From Lasiosphaeria ovina (taxonomy: Eukaryota; Ascomycota; Sordariomycetes; Sordariales; Lasiosphaeriaceae): 64,000 nucleotides of DNA. Of this stretch, positions 22,901 to 34,000 are shown piece by piece (the stretch's first letter is position 1; each line of letters opens with the position of its first letter). The position numbers were made by a program, and so were the translations under genes. The stretch covers positions 2,304,001 to 2,368,000 of the forward strand of contig JAULSN010000004.1 in NCBI GenBank assembly GCA_033439765.1, given 5' to 3'. Below the pieces are notes generated by a model. It did not search any database, was not told the DNA's origin, and worked only from the letters and a program-made list of their open reading frames with translations.

Positions 22901-24482
22901 CCCTGGCCGGGCAGCCACGAAAGGGGGACCTAGGAGACCTGGGACCATTGACATTGGGGACATTGGCAGATTGCCCACGACCGACGGGCAATTCCAGACC
23001 CCGACGCCTCCCTGAAGCATTGGGAATGCGGCCCACCCCCTAGGCGTGCCAGGCTGCCCACTTTGTTTGCCAATGAAGCCAATGGGGATGAGAGCGATCA
23101 TCTACTAATTCCTCAGCTTTCAGCCCCCTTTTCCGTCGCCAATCTGGCCAGGCCCCCCAACACAGAGCTCCCGCCTGTGATCTTTGAAGGAAGCTCCCGC
23201 TGGCGGTCCCAACCAGAGACTTGCAACTTTTAATACACATTGCATACATAACAGCTCTCTTGCTGTCACATTTACCTCCTAACACTACCGTCTTCCCCGT
23301 CCTATTACTCTTCTTCCCGGCTTCCATTGAGAGAGAGAGAGAGACCGATACCCGATCATCTACCTAGGTATGTTACTACTGCCTTATTCCGTAAACAAGC
23401 CCAACTCGAGCCGTTCCGCGTCCATCCCATCCATACCAACCTACCCACCACCTCAGACGCCAGATTGGATGCAAACGCAACCGAAGGATAAGAGGCAACG
23501 CTGAAACGTCGCAGAGCTGTCGCCCAACGAGGAACAGGACGGCGACAACCTAGGCACTAATAAAAAAACGTCTGATAACATCAAACCGAATCCGAATGAG
23601 CTGCATGCTGCAGCAGCCCAGCAACCACCCATCTATCCAGCAACATCCAGCTATCCCGGCCTGGATTTTTTTTTTTTTGGCCAAGTGTCGGTAACAGACG
23701 CACGGTGGCCAATCCGAACCGTCGCCCAGGCACAGAGCGCTGCGGAAATACAGCACCCCCAATATCCAATTGATTACCCCGCCGATCGCCCATAGAGGTG
23801 TCATTGCACAGCAGCTAGAGACGTCGACACTGGGACCTCGCGCCAGGCCACCAGGAAAAACAAGCGTCCCACCTTCGGGCGGATGACGTCCTCGCTGGTC
23901 CTTGGCTGCCCAGCTTCCCCAGCTTCCACATCGGTGCCCAGTCGCGCCTTGCCGTGTTGGACGCCGGTACTGGGACTGGGTGGGCTCGTCGAATTATTGC
24001 AGTCGGCTGTGCATCGGCTCTGATTCGAATCAAAAGACGCAGTGGGACGGGACGGGACACGGACAGACACACGACACATTATCCCTCGTCGTCGATACCT
24101 ACCTTACCTTACCTGCCTTGGCCTGCCTTGGCTTGCCTTGTTGATACCTTACCTAACTGAGTGAGGTGCGGCAGTGTAGTGTACGGTACCCTCGGTCTCG
24201 ATCGGCCGATACCTGACGTTCCCGCCGCCACCGACGAGCCAAGCTGCGCTGCTCTGCACTCCAAACTGGCTTTGGATACTAGCTGGCGAATCCTGGAAGT
24301 TGCCCAGTTGCTACGGATATCCGCAGTGACGATCGATTGCAGTTTGTTGACCCCTCTCGAGCTGGCTGCCCCCCTGCTGCTGCCTTCCACACACCCCCCC
24401 CCCCCACCTTCGCCCTCCGGTCTGCGCGCTGCCGCCGCCCATAAAGTAGACACCACCCCTCCCCGCCGCCAAGACGCCCGCC
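19903..24482. other. Gene-poor spacer, 4.6 kb
   Basis: No supportable gene. A GA run is at about 23330-23343. A CCTTACC/CCTTGG-rich tandem tract lies at about 24100-24155, close to the start of the phosphatidylserine decarboxylase gene. A 10-base direct duplication is near 21640. The last few hundred bases are the likely promoter and leader of that gene. Confidence 0.4.
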
Positions 24483-27400
24483 ATGGTCCGCATCATCCCC
24501 AATCGTCTCAAGCCCGGCCACTCTGCCAACACAATGTCCAATTCCTCGTCCAACAGCCGCAGCGCGAGCCCAATGCGGAGCAAGGGCGACTCGGCAAGCC
24601 CCGAGGGCCGCAAGGACACGGGGCTGGTCCTGGACGTGAATATTCTACGGGTGCGGCGAGCTTACTCTCCCCAGACAGAGTACAGATGTAGACGGCGCGC
24701 TGACTTGCCGCTAGGCTAGAGATCTTGCTGCCAAGGACAGAGGAGGCACCTCGGATCCCGTAAGTTCTCCTTCTTTAGACTGGCCGTGTTACTCCCACAC
24801 CCAGTGCGCTGCTCCGGCGCGTTGCTATGGCGGCATCCTGCAGCCGTTTGTAAAGCCACAACCAGGACCAGCTGCTGGCGGGCAATCCTTAAGAAGAACC
24901 CCTGGCTGACGTGTGACGTGCCCAGTACCTCGTGCTCTCCCTGGGCGAAGCCAAACATATTACACACGCGGTGACCAAGTCTCTGCACCCGGAATGGAAC
25001 GAACAGTGCCAGCTCCCCATCAATGGCGTCCAGAGCCTGCTCCTCGACGTGTGCTGCTGGGACAAGGACCGCTTCGGCAAGGACTACCTTGGAGAATTTG
25101 AGCTGGCCTTGGAGGAGATATTCTCGGCTGACGAGAAGCCCGAGCAGCCCCCTAGGTGGTTCCCGCTCAAGAGCAAGAAGCCAGGCAAGAAGACGAGCGT
25201 CGTCTCGGGCGAGGTTCTGCTGCAGTTCTCGCTCGTGGATGTCCAGAACAAGGACGCAACCCCCCAGCAGGTCTTTGAGAAGTTTTCTGCCATCGCAAAG
25301 TTGGTCCCGGCCATCGAGTCGGCGTCGCGAAACCCCACCCCAACTCGGACCCCTATTCTGGCTCCCGTCGGCAGCAAGACGAAATCCCAGTCGCCCTCCC
25401 CCCCGCCCGGTAGGCGCCAAGGCGACCATGACGACGACGATGAATACGAAATGTACGAGGACGAGACTCCAGACGACGAGGACTCCACAAAGCCCGAGGC
25501 CATCGAGAAGAGAAAGAGGAGACTGCGGATCAAGGGTCTGAAGCGCAAGAAGAGAGACAACCCGTACGAGTTCCTCAACGGCGGCAGCGACGTGGTCGGC
25601 ATCATCTTCCTCGAGATTGGCAAAATCACCGACCTGCCTCCCGAGTCCAACCTGACCAAGACGAGTTTCGACATGGATCCCTTTGTGGTCGCGTCGCTCG
25701 GCAAGAAGACGTATAGGACCAAGATGATCAGGCACAACCTGAATCCCGTGTTCAACGAGAAGATGATCTTTCAGCTCCTCAGCCACGAGCAGACGTACTC
25801 GTTCTCCTTTACTGTCATCGACCACGACAAGTACTCGGGCAACGATTTCATCGCGTCCGTCAACCTGCCACTCAAAGAAATCCTCGAAAAGTCGCCCAAG
25901 GCCGACCCCGATACCGGCCTGTACAACCTGAAGGATGTTCCCGAGTACACTCCAGTGCAACGGCCCCGATTTATGAGATTGGGCATGTCCCGGACCTCGT
26001 CGGCCCAGAGCCTAAGCAAGCTTGCCAGGCCGGCACTCTCCAAGAACCCTTCTGTTACGACGGCCGCATCGACGGCCGCATCGACGGCCGCTTCAACAGC
26101 GACGAACACGCCTGCCGTCACTCCCGGCGTTAGCTCTGCTTCCAAGCCCCCGTTTGACGGCACACCAGACGGCGGTCCACAGGCCTTGAATAATCCAGGA
26201 CTCCTCCAGCCGTCGGGCGGTGATGGCGTGGCCGCGGCAGCTTCCACTCTTGGCGAGACGACGCCGCCCGACGGGGATGATCCGGATTTCATCCCCATCT
26301 CGCTCCCGCTGAAGATGAAAAATTTGGAAAAGTGGGAAGACAAGCACAATCCCCAGCTTTTCATTCGCGTCAAGTACATGCCGTACCCGGCGCTTCGACA
26401 ACAGTTCTGGAGGGCAATGCTGAAGCAATACGACGCCGACGAGAGTGGGCTCATCAGCAAGGTCGAGCTGACAACCATGCTTGACACGCTCGGTTCGACT
26501 CTGCGCGAGTCGACCATCGACAGCTTCTTCCAGCGCTTTCCTCACAAGGCAACCGAGGGTGACGATGGCGAAGACCTGACTATGGATGAGGCTGTCATCT
26601 GCCTGGAAGACCAGCTCGAAGCAAAGACGAGACAGCCCCAGAGCATGACGGAGCGCGTGAAGAACCTGCTACCTGATGCCGACAAGGTGAAAACCCTTCT
26701 CTCTGTGCCCGGGATAAGCTCGAGCTCGGGAACGGAATCTTCTGTAGCGGACGGCTCCGAGACACCCACCGAGTCGCAACTGACCGACGCGTCAACCATT
26801 GCTGTTCCTGAGCTCAGCACCCCTGGAGAGGAAGGCGAGCTTCTGGACCGGGAAGACTTGAACACGGGCAGCAGCGAGGAGCACGTAGTGGAGATTCGGG
26901 AGTGCCCCATCTGCCACCAGCCGCGCCTAAACAAGCGCAATGATGCCGACATCATCACCCACATTGCGACTTGTGCGAGCCAAGACTGGCGACAGGTCAA
27001 CAACCTTATGATGGGCGGGTTCGTCACGTCCAGTCAGGCGCAACGCAAATGGTACTCCAAGGTCATCACCAAGATCTCGTACGGCGGCTATAAACTTGGC
27101 GCCAACTCTGCAAACATCCTCATCCAAGACCGCATCACCGGCCAGATCAGCGAGGAGAAGATGAGCGTCTACGTCCGGCTAGGCATCCGCCTGCTGTACA
27201 AGGGTCTCAAGGCCAACAATATGGAAAAGAAGAGGAGTAAGTCGACAAGGCCGCCTCCCCTCTTCCTCCCCATGCCACATCGTATGCTAACCCTAGCCAA
27301 GTTCGTAAACTCCTCAAGAGCCTTAGCATCAAGCAGGGCAAGAAGTACGACGACCCGGCATCGAAGGCAGAAATTCCATCCTTTATCAAGTTCCACGGAC

Positions 27401-28342
27401 TTGATATGTCGGAGGTGCTGTTGCCCATGAGCGAGTTCAAGAGCTTCAATGAGTTCTTCTACCGAGCGCTGAAGCCTGATGCCCGGCCCTGCTCCGCGCC
27501 CAACAACCCGCGCATTGTCGTATCACCTGCCGACTGCCGGTCCGTTGTCTTCAACCGCATCGACATCGCCACCAAGGTATGGGTCAAGGGCCGCGAGTTT
27601 AGCATCAAGCGCCTGCTCGGTGATGCCTACCCCGAGGACGTCAGCCGCTATGGCAATGGTGGCGGCCTCGCCATCTTCCGCCTCGCCCCCCAGGACTATC
27701 ACCGCTTCCACATTCCCGTGGACGGCATCATGCGCCAGCCAAAGACCATTGCCGGCGAGTACTACACGGTGAACCCAATGGCCATTCGCTCAGCGCTCGA
27801 CGTATACGGCGAGAATGTCCGCGTCCTAGTTCCCATTGACAGCCCCGAGTTTGGTCGTGTCATGGTCGTTTGCATCGGCGCCATGATGGTTGGCAGTACT
27901 GTCATCACGCGCAAGGAGGGCGAGGAGGTCAAGCGCGCTGAAGAGTTGGGGTACTTCAAGTTTGGCGGCAGCACCCTGGTCGTGCTGTTCGAGGCCGGAA
28001 AGATGGTGTTTGACGATGACTTGGTAGATAACTCGACCGGAGCCCTGGAGACTTTGGTAAGCACTTCTCTCACTGTGTGTGTTAATTGATGACTTGGCGC
28101 TTGCTGACTCTTGACAGATTCGTGTCGGCATGTCTGTTGGCCACGCGCTGAATGAGCCGGCATGGAAGCCCGACATGCCCAAGAACGAGGACCAGGTCAC
28201 AGAGGCCGACAAGCAGGATGCGAAGCGCCGCATCCAAGGCGCGCAGGCCGAGGAGTCGCCCGAAGACAGCGGTGGCGACGACATCTCGTCCATGAATGTC
28301 CTACAGCCGGGCGCAACAGCAACGGCCTCGATGGCAGGGTGA
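24483..28342 (+). CDS. Phosphatidylserine decarboxylase, Psd2 type with C2 domains
   Basis: Makes phosphatidylethanolamine from phosphatidylserine in Golgi/endosomal membranes. Five exons: 24483-24650, 24715-24759, 24926-27236, 27302-28056 and 28118-28342, giving 1167 residues in frame. Order of parts: a Ser-rich head; a C2 domain at ~45-155 (GGTSDPYLVLSLG, HPEWNEQC); an acidic linker; a second C2 at ~292-400 (DMDPFVVASLGKKTYRT, NPVFNEK); an Ala/Ser/Thr repeat tract; an EF-hand-like loop at ~572 (DADESGLISKVEL); a C2HC zinc-finger-like motif at ~731 (CPICHQP...HIATC); then the decarboxylase domain from ~840, with KFHGL, FNEFFYRALKP and PQDYHRFHIPVDG. The self-cleavage and pyruvoyl site is GGST at ~1062 (FKFGGSTLVVLFE). 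The fourth exon's acceptor was placed at 27301 because it keeps the frame. Confidence 0.93.
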
Positions 28343-29482
28343 ACGAGAAACGAAATCCTTGCCTCTGCCGGCTGATGCCGTCCTTGGGGGGGTTTGTTTT
28401 TGTTGTTGATGTTTGTTTCTCTCTGTTTATCGTTGTCCCTTGTAGGATCTCTGAACAAAAAACAAAGCAATAAAACTAGTAAGAATATGAGGAAAGGCTA
28501 TCTATCTGAGTAAAGGAACACAAAATAATTTAAACCAATCATCTTTGCAGTGCTCTCCGTATCGTGAAGAAAGATACCTAGGTACCAGGAGACCGATGTC
28601 ATGTAGATCGCTGAGTTGTGGGTTAGATGCTGTACGTTAAGGTAGGTAGTGATATCTTTTTGTTTTGCTTTGTTTTGTGCCCTTTATGCTGGAAAGGAAG
28701 ACGTACCGGAGCATGTAAAACAGGAGATAGGCAATCTGCTTTCACTTTCTGTCATCGTTGTTGGACGACGTTGCCGTTGGGAGACATAGGCAAAGCAAGG
28801 CAAGACAACACATGGGCAGGTAGTTAGGTATCCCATCCAGATTCTTACGAGGTCCACGTACATGGTTTCTTTCGTCTTTACGGATAGCAAAGGAGCTTGT
28901 TTCATATGTGGCGGATGCAATGAATGTAGTAAGGTTCTCAGAAAGCTTGTCTTTATTTATATATTGGGCGAATTGATGATGTGATGATCAGTCTTTCGAT
29001 CGATCCCTATCCAACTAGACAGACATATGCCAGACACTCACAGGGCAGCGCCGATGCTATGAGTGAGACATGACTGTAATATATCATGTGCCAAGTATCT
29101 TAACTGTGTTCGTTTTAGTGTGTGCGTGGTGATTGGTGTAAGCCATTTTCACGTTGGTGATGGATTTTACCTGTGGAAGTGGCTCCTTGTGTCTAGACGA
29201 AAGAAAAAATATGTGTCCTGGGTCTCATATATATCATGGATTGACTCATGGGTCTCGTATCGACAAACAGTAAACATATAGTACACATGTCAGGTGTATA
29301 GAAAGGAGTAGCGATTCTTCAGAGGAAACGGCACGGTGTATTGCGTCCATCTCTCCATACATATGCATTGGGGATAGGTCTAACTGTGGAAGTCCTTTCT
29401 TGAGCAGACGAAATACAATATGCGTTGGGCATCATGATGGTCGCGGCTTCAGTCCTTTCCAACGTCAAAGTTGCAACAACTA
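28343..29482. other. AT-richer spacer before the accessory island
   Basis: No supportable gene. It is the 3' flank of the decarboxylase gene and is noticeably AT-richer than the gene regions. It ends at the TA that borders the left terminal inverted repeat. Confidence 0.4.
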
Positions 29483-29522
29483 TAGTGGAAGGCGAAATGG
29501 GTGTCGCTAAATTTTTAGTTAA
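29483..29522 (+). repeat. Left terminal inverted repeat
   Basis: Forty bases starting TAGTGGAAGGCGAAATGGG. It pairs with the right repeat except at two places. Both differences have the form CpA to TpA (first base C to T; base 27 G to A, which is C to T on the other strand), as expected from RIP on this copy. TA lies immediately outside. Confidence 0.85.
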
Positions 29523-29760
29523 GTACCGACTAGGGGCCCTGTATTTTAGTGCCAGGCCTACCTCGGCCAGATTTCTGCCACAATATTGCTACAGTAGCGC
29601 GGAACCACTGTCAGTTCTAGGGTACTTTATGTGGTGGGAAAACATACCCCTGCACCACAGTAAAAGGTGACTTGGCCCATCTGCCCTCCCCACCCTCTTC
29701 TCCCCCTTCTCCCGCATCTTCCATCTCCAAGAGTCAGCACTTTCTGTAACCACGGCGCCA

Positions 29761-30418
29761 CGACTGGATGATACACAACATATTCTGATTAAAACTTTGC
29801 TGACATAAGGATTTGACACCCACCTAATAGCCTCAAACGTCTCGTGCACCGTACGCACCGTCCAGAGAATCCGTCTCAAGAGATAACAGTCGGATATGCC
29901 CGCCCAAAAGAACTACCGCGTCGGCCGCCGTAGCTGCATAACAACGCCTATGCAGGAAGCCCTATGTATTATGCTAATCAAGCAACCGTATATGTATCGA
30001 TGTGAGATGGCGGACTTCCTTTATCGTAACTATAGGAGAAGAATATCAGAACGATCGATCAGTCGGACCCTACGATCAATTGGGTGGACGAGGAAAACGA
30101 TTCGTTGCATCGCACAACAACGGGATGCCGACCTTCAAGACCACTATCTACATAGAATATCGCAGTACAAATCCTACCAACTTATCTTTGTTGATGAATC
30201 TGGCTGCGATAGAAGGGCGGGATACCGGCGTTGGGGGTGGTCTCCGAAGGGGTCCTCCCTCCCCAGTCTAGATTACGAAGTTCAGTCGCGGAAAAAGATG
30301 GCACATTCTTACCAGCATACTAAGGATTAAACAGACGGTGACTTATTTGAGGGCTTTATAGCCTAGTTGCTGTACTATTGTGGCAGATACCCTGAGGTAA
30401 AATCTGTGATTGTTATCA
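29761..30418 (+). pseudogene. Tc1/mariner (DDE) transposase relic
   Basis: One reading frame gives a recognisable fungal Tc1-type transposase: a helix-turn-helix part (ASNVSCTVRTVQRI), RVGRRSCIT, the second DNA-binding part (MADFLYRNYRRRISERSISR, RTLRSIGWTRKTI), the first catalytic aspartate in YQLIFVDESGCDRRAGYRRW, and LLYYCGRYPEVKSVIV just before the second aspartate should appear. The frame is stopped at 29806 (TAA), 29884 (TAA), 30328 (TAA) and 30364 (TAG), all derivable from CAA or CAG by C-to-T. A stretch around 30270-30335 is also poorly matched. Homology ends near 30418, just before the probable LTR, and the C-terminal half with the other two catalytic acids is not found elsewhere in the island. 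It is dead. Confidence 0.85.
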
Positions 30419-30432
30419 GTCGATGGTCCCAC

Positions 30433-30837
30433 TGTCACGGTTAGACGGGCCGCCGGCGCGCCGAGACCGGCTCTCGCTGAGCTTGACAGTAAGTGGCTTG
30501 TGCCATTTTTGAGAGCTAATCAACATTGCTATGCCCTATCTGTAACGCAGGCTTGCCTGCGTCAGGTATAACGAGGATAGGGGCTGCACTGCAAGATGGT
30601 GGTTTGTATAATAAGGGGTTGGGTAAGTGATCAATTGAAGCCTGCCTTCCTCGACCTGTGGCGTGGCCAGAGGTATCGTATTATACTTGCTCTGAACACA
30701 GGTGTGGGATCGGCATCCCCGCCTCGGCGTCCCCGTGCCGGTTCTAGAACCTGCACGTCCCCGCACCGGCGCCTCCGCGCCGGCGCTTCCAGATTCCGGA
30801 TTCTAGGCCCGGCGCTTCTAGGCCCTGGGGTGTTACA
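30433..30837 (+). mobile_element. Probable solo LTR
   Basis: A 405-bp stretch beginning TGTCACGG and ending GTGTTACA, that is TG...CA with imperfectly inverted ends. It has a TATA-like TATAATAAGG inside and a GC-rich 3' third. It begins at the point where transposase homology stops. No matching 5-bp target duplication is visible (CCAC before, CTTT after) and no retrotransposon genes are adjacent, so this call rests on the ends and context only. Confidence 0.4.
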
Positions 30838-31047
30838 CTTTCAGCGGCTTTCCCCGGTCTCGGGATATCAACTTGCCTTGTACACCTTCCAGCCCGCCAT
30901 TCGGTACTCCCAGCATATGTACTGCTACTTTACACACACTTCATGATCCCTTCCGTCTCTCCACATGATATTCTCTAGTCGCTTCGCTCACACATGAAGA
31001 ATCATCATTTAATTAGGAAAAATATCAGGCTACAAAGAGAATGAATC

Positions 31048-34000
31048 TCACCAAAGGGTTCCAGCATCCCAGTCTCTAGACACATACTGTGCTTCCACCT
31101 TCCCAACCCCTAGCCTTTCATATGCCACACCATCCTCTTTCTTCCGAACAACAAGGACATAGTAAGTCTTCTGAGCGTTTTCCTTCCTGTCGCGTTTGTC
31201 CATGCCAACAACCACACAATGTTTGAATTCGATCCGATCTGCCACATCAAACCATATGGGGCCCACTTCATCTGTCCCATTAACAGCCACATGTCCTTTC
31301 CCCTTTTGTTCCACTCGGAAATTTTCACCAAACCGCCTTACTTTAACATCCAGCGCCTTCCCATCATCGGTAAAACCAAGATCTACGCGTCTTGGGACCA
31401 GGAGATCCTGCGTTTTATCGGAGAGAAAATCAATACCTCCGGAATATGCCATCCAAGACCATGATGGCACAGTTCGATCGCCGTAGGAAATCCGGGGCGT
31501 CTTGTCCTCCTGAGATCGCTTCCATAGAAGAAGGGCACTAAGAAAGCAATCGAAGATCCCATATCTTACTTCAGTTTGTAGCACCTGCGCCATACGCTCG
31601 ACCAGGCTGTCAATCGCAACGTCCCTATCAGTTTCAAAAGTAAGGTGAGATGCCGAATACTTCTTGAGTAGGAACTGGACGAAATCGGCGGTACGTAGAG
31701 ACCCAGATTTAGTAAGTCTCCTTGGGAAAATAGGGTCAAGAATGAAAAATTGTTTCCCATACGGCCTAAAGCAAGGTAAGACTTCGTACTACATCTGATA
31801 TTCAATTGTGGAGACTTACGGGGACAGTTTTGTAAGCTGTTCACATAGCACTCCGTCTCCACACTCGCAATACGTATGTGCCGCAGTGAAATGGATGATT
31901 CGCCGGGAAAGTACCCGTTCTTGCAGTACCCAAGCTCTCTCCATAAGTGCCCCTTCATCCACATCTTTGTTAAAGTCACAGTTGCAAGTTATTGTGCTTG
32001 GAGTAATTGGTGCTCCAATATCCGGGGGATCCGTCTGTGGACTTAGGAAGCCATCTCCCCAACCACGCGCTGAACTCGCGGCAATAGTGCAGTAGGCGCA
32101 GGCGAAGATATCTGCCATCGTCTTAGCTTGGGTTTCCCAGTCGCCGTCATTTCCTTGGATGATGCAGAGGGCGTCGATCCAGAGGTACTGCTTCTGCAAT
32201 ACTCGAGTCACCTGGACTGCGTGTTGAAATGTCTTCGGCAGCTCATCGTACCTGAAGCCCTGCAGTCGATCTTGATGGTTTTTTCGGGTGGTGCAGAAAC
32301 GGTTCTTTTCTTCTTCTGTAAGAGCGCCCCAGCAGTGCGAGAGTGCAAGGTAGTCTTCGCCCTGAAGCCGCTCTTCGACGAGGGTTAATTTGTTAGGGTT
32401 ACCAACAAAGATGACCCTCGTCGGCCAAAATTTCTCCTTTTCTCGTCGCCGGTGGCATTCGATGTGGTTTGAGTCGCAGAATTGAAGCCACTTTTGTAGC
32501 AAGAGAAAGTATGGAGGGTTCGCCGTTAAATCGGAAGAGACAGCATTATGGGAGGCATTTGGCAGCAGTTCGCTCAGAAACCCCAGAGCGATACTACGTT
32601 TCCATAATATCTATAAAAGAGAGTAAGGTCAGCAATCATCACCATCTCATCCATCTCAAAGGGTCTACTTACGTCCTATACCACCACACACACCAAGGTC
32701 AGCAATCATCACCATCTCATCCATCTTAAAGGGTCTACTTACGTCCTATACCACCATACACACCAAGGTCAGCAATCATCACCATCTCATCCATCTCAAA
32801 GGGTCTACTTACCACCTATACCACCATATATACCAAGGTTAGTAATCATCACCATCTCATCCATCTCAGAGGGTCTACTTACCCGCTACACCACCACACC
32901 AAGGTCAGTAATTATCACCATCTCATCCATCTTAAAGGGTCTACTTACGTCCTATACCACCATATATACTAAGGTTAGTAATCATCACCATCTCATCCAT
33001 CTTAAAGGGTCTACTTACTAACTATACCACCATATATACCAAGGTTAGTAATCATCACCATCTCATCCATCTTAGAGGGTCTACTTACCCGCTACACCAC
33101 CACACACACCAAGGTCAGTAATTATCACCATCTCATCCATCTTAAAGGGTCTACTTACCAACTATACCACCACACATACCAAGGTTAGTAATCATCACCA
33201 TCTCATCCATCTTAAAGGGTCTACTTACCCGCTACACCACCACACACACCAAGGTCAGTAATTATCACCATCTCATCCATCTCAGAGGGTCTACTTACCC
33301 GCTACACCACCACACATACCAAGGTCAGCAATCATCACCATCTCATCCATCTCAGAGGGTCTACTTACCCGCTACACCACCACACATACCAAGGTCAGCA
33401 ATTATCACCATCTCATCCATCTCAAAGGGTCTACTTACCAACTATACCACCACATATACCAAGGTCAGTAATCATCACCATCTCATCCATTTCAAAGGGT
33501 CTACTTACGTCCTATACTACCACACACACCAAGGTCAGTAATCATCACCATCTCATCCATCTTAAAGGGTCTACTTACCAACTATACCACCATATATACC
33601 AAGGTCAGCAATCATCACCATCTCATCCATCTTAAAGGGTCTACTTACCCACTATACCACCACACATACCAAGGTTAGTAATCATCACCATCTCATCTAT
33701 CTTAAAGGGTCTACTTACCTCCTATACCACCATATATACCAAGGTCAGCAATCATCACCATCTCATCCATTTCAAAGGGTCTACTGACGTCCTATACCAC
33801 CATATACACCAAGGTCAGCAATCATCACCATCTTATCCATCTCAAAGGGTCTACTTACCACCTATACCACCATATATACCAAGGTTAGTAATCATCACCA
33901 TCTCATCCATCTCAGAGGGTCTACTTACCCGCTACACCACCACATATACCAAGGTCAGTAATTATCACTATCTCATCCATCTTAAAGGGTCTACTTACGT

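Noticed and set aside
24018..24030. GATTCGAATC as a tRNA T-loop
   Set aside because: No acceptor or anticodon stems could be drawn around it. It is a short palindrome only.
24716..25960. 414-codon open frame on the minus strand
   Set aside because: It is a shadow of the C2-domain exons of phosphatidylserine decarboxylase and has no recognisable domain of its own.
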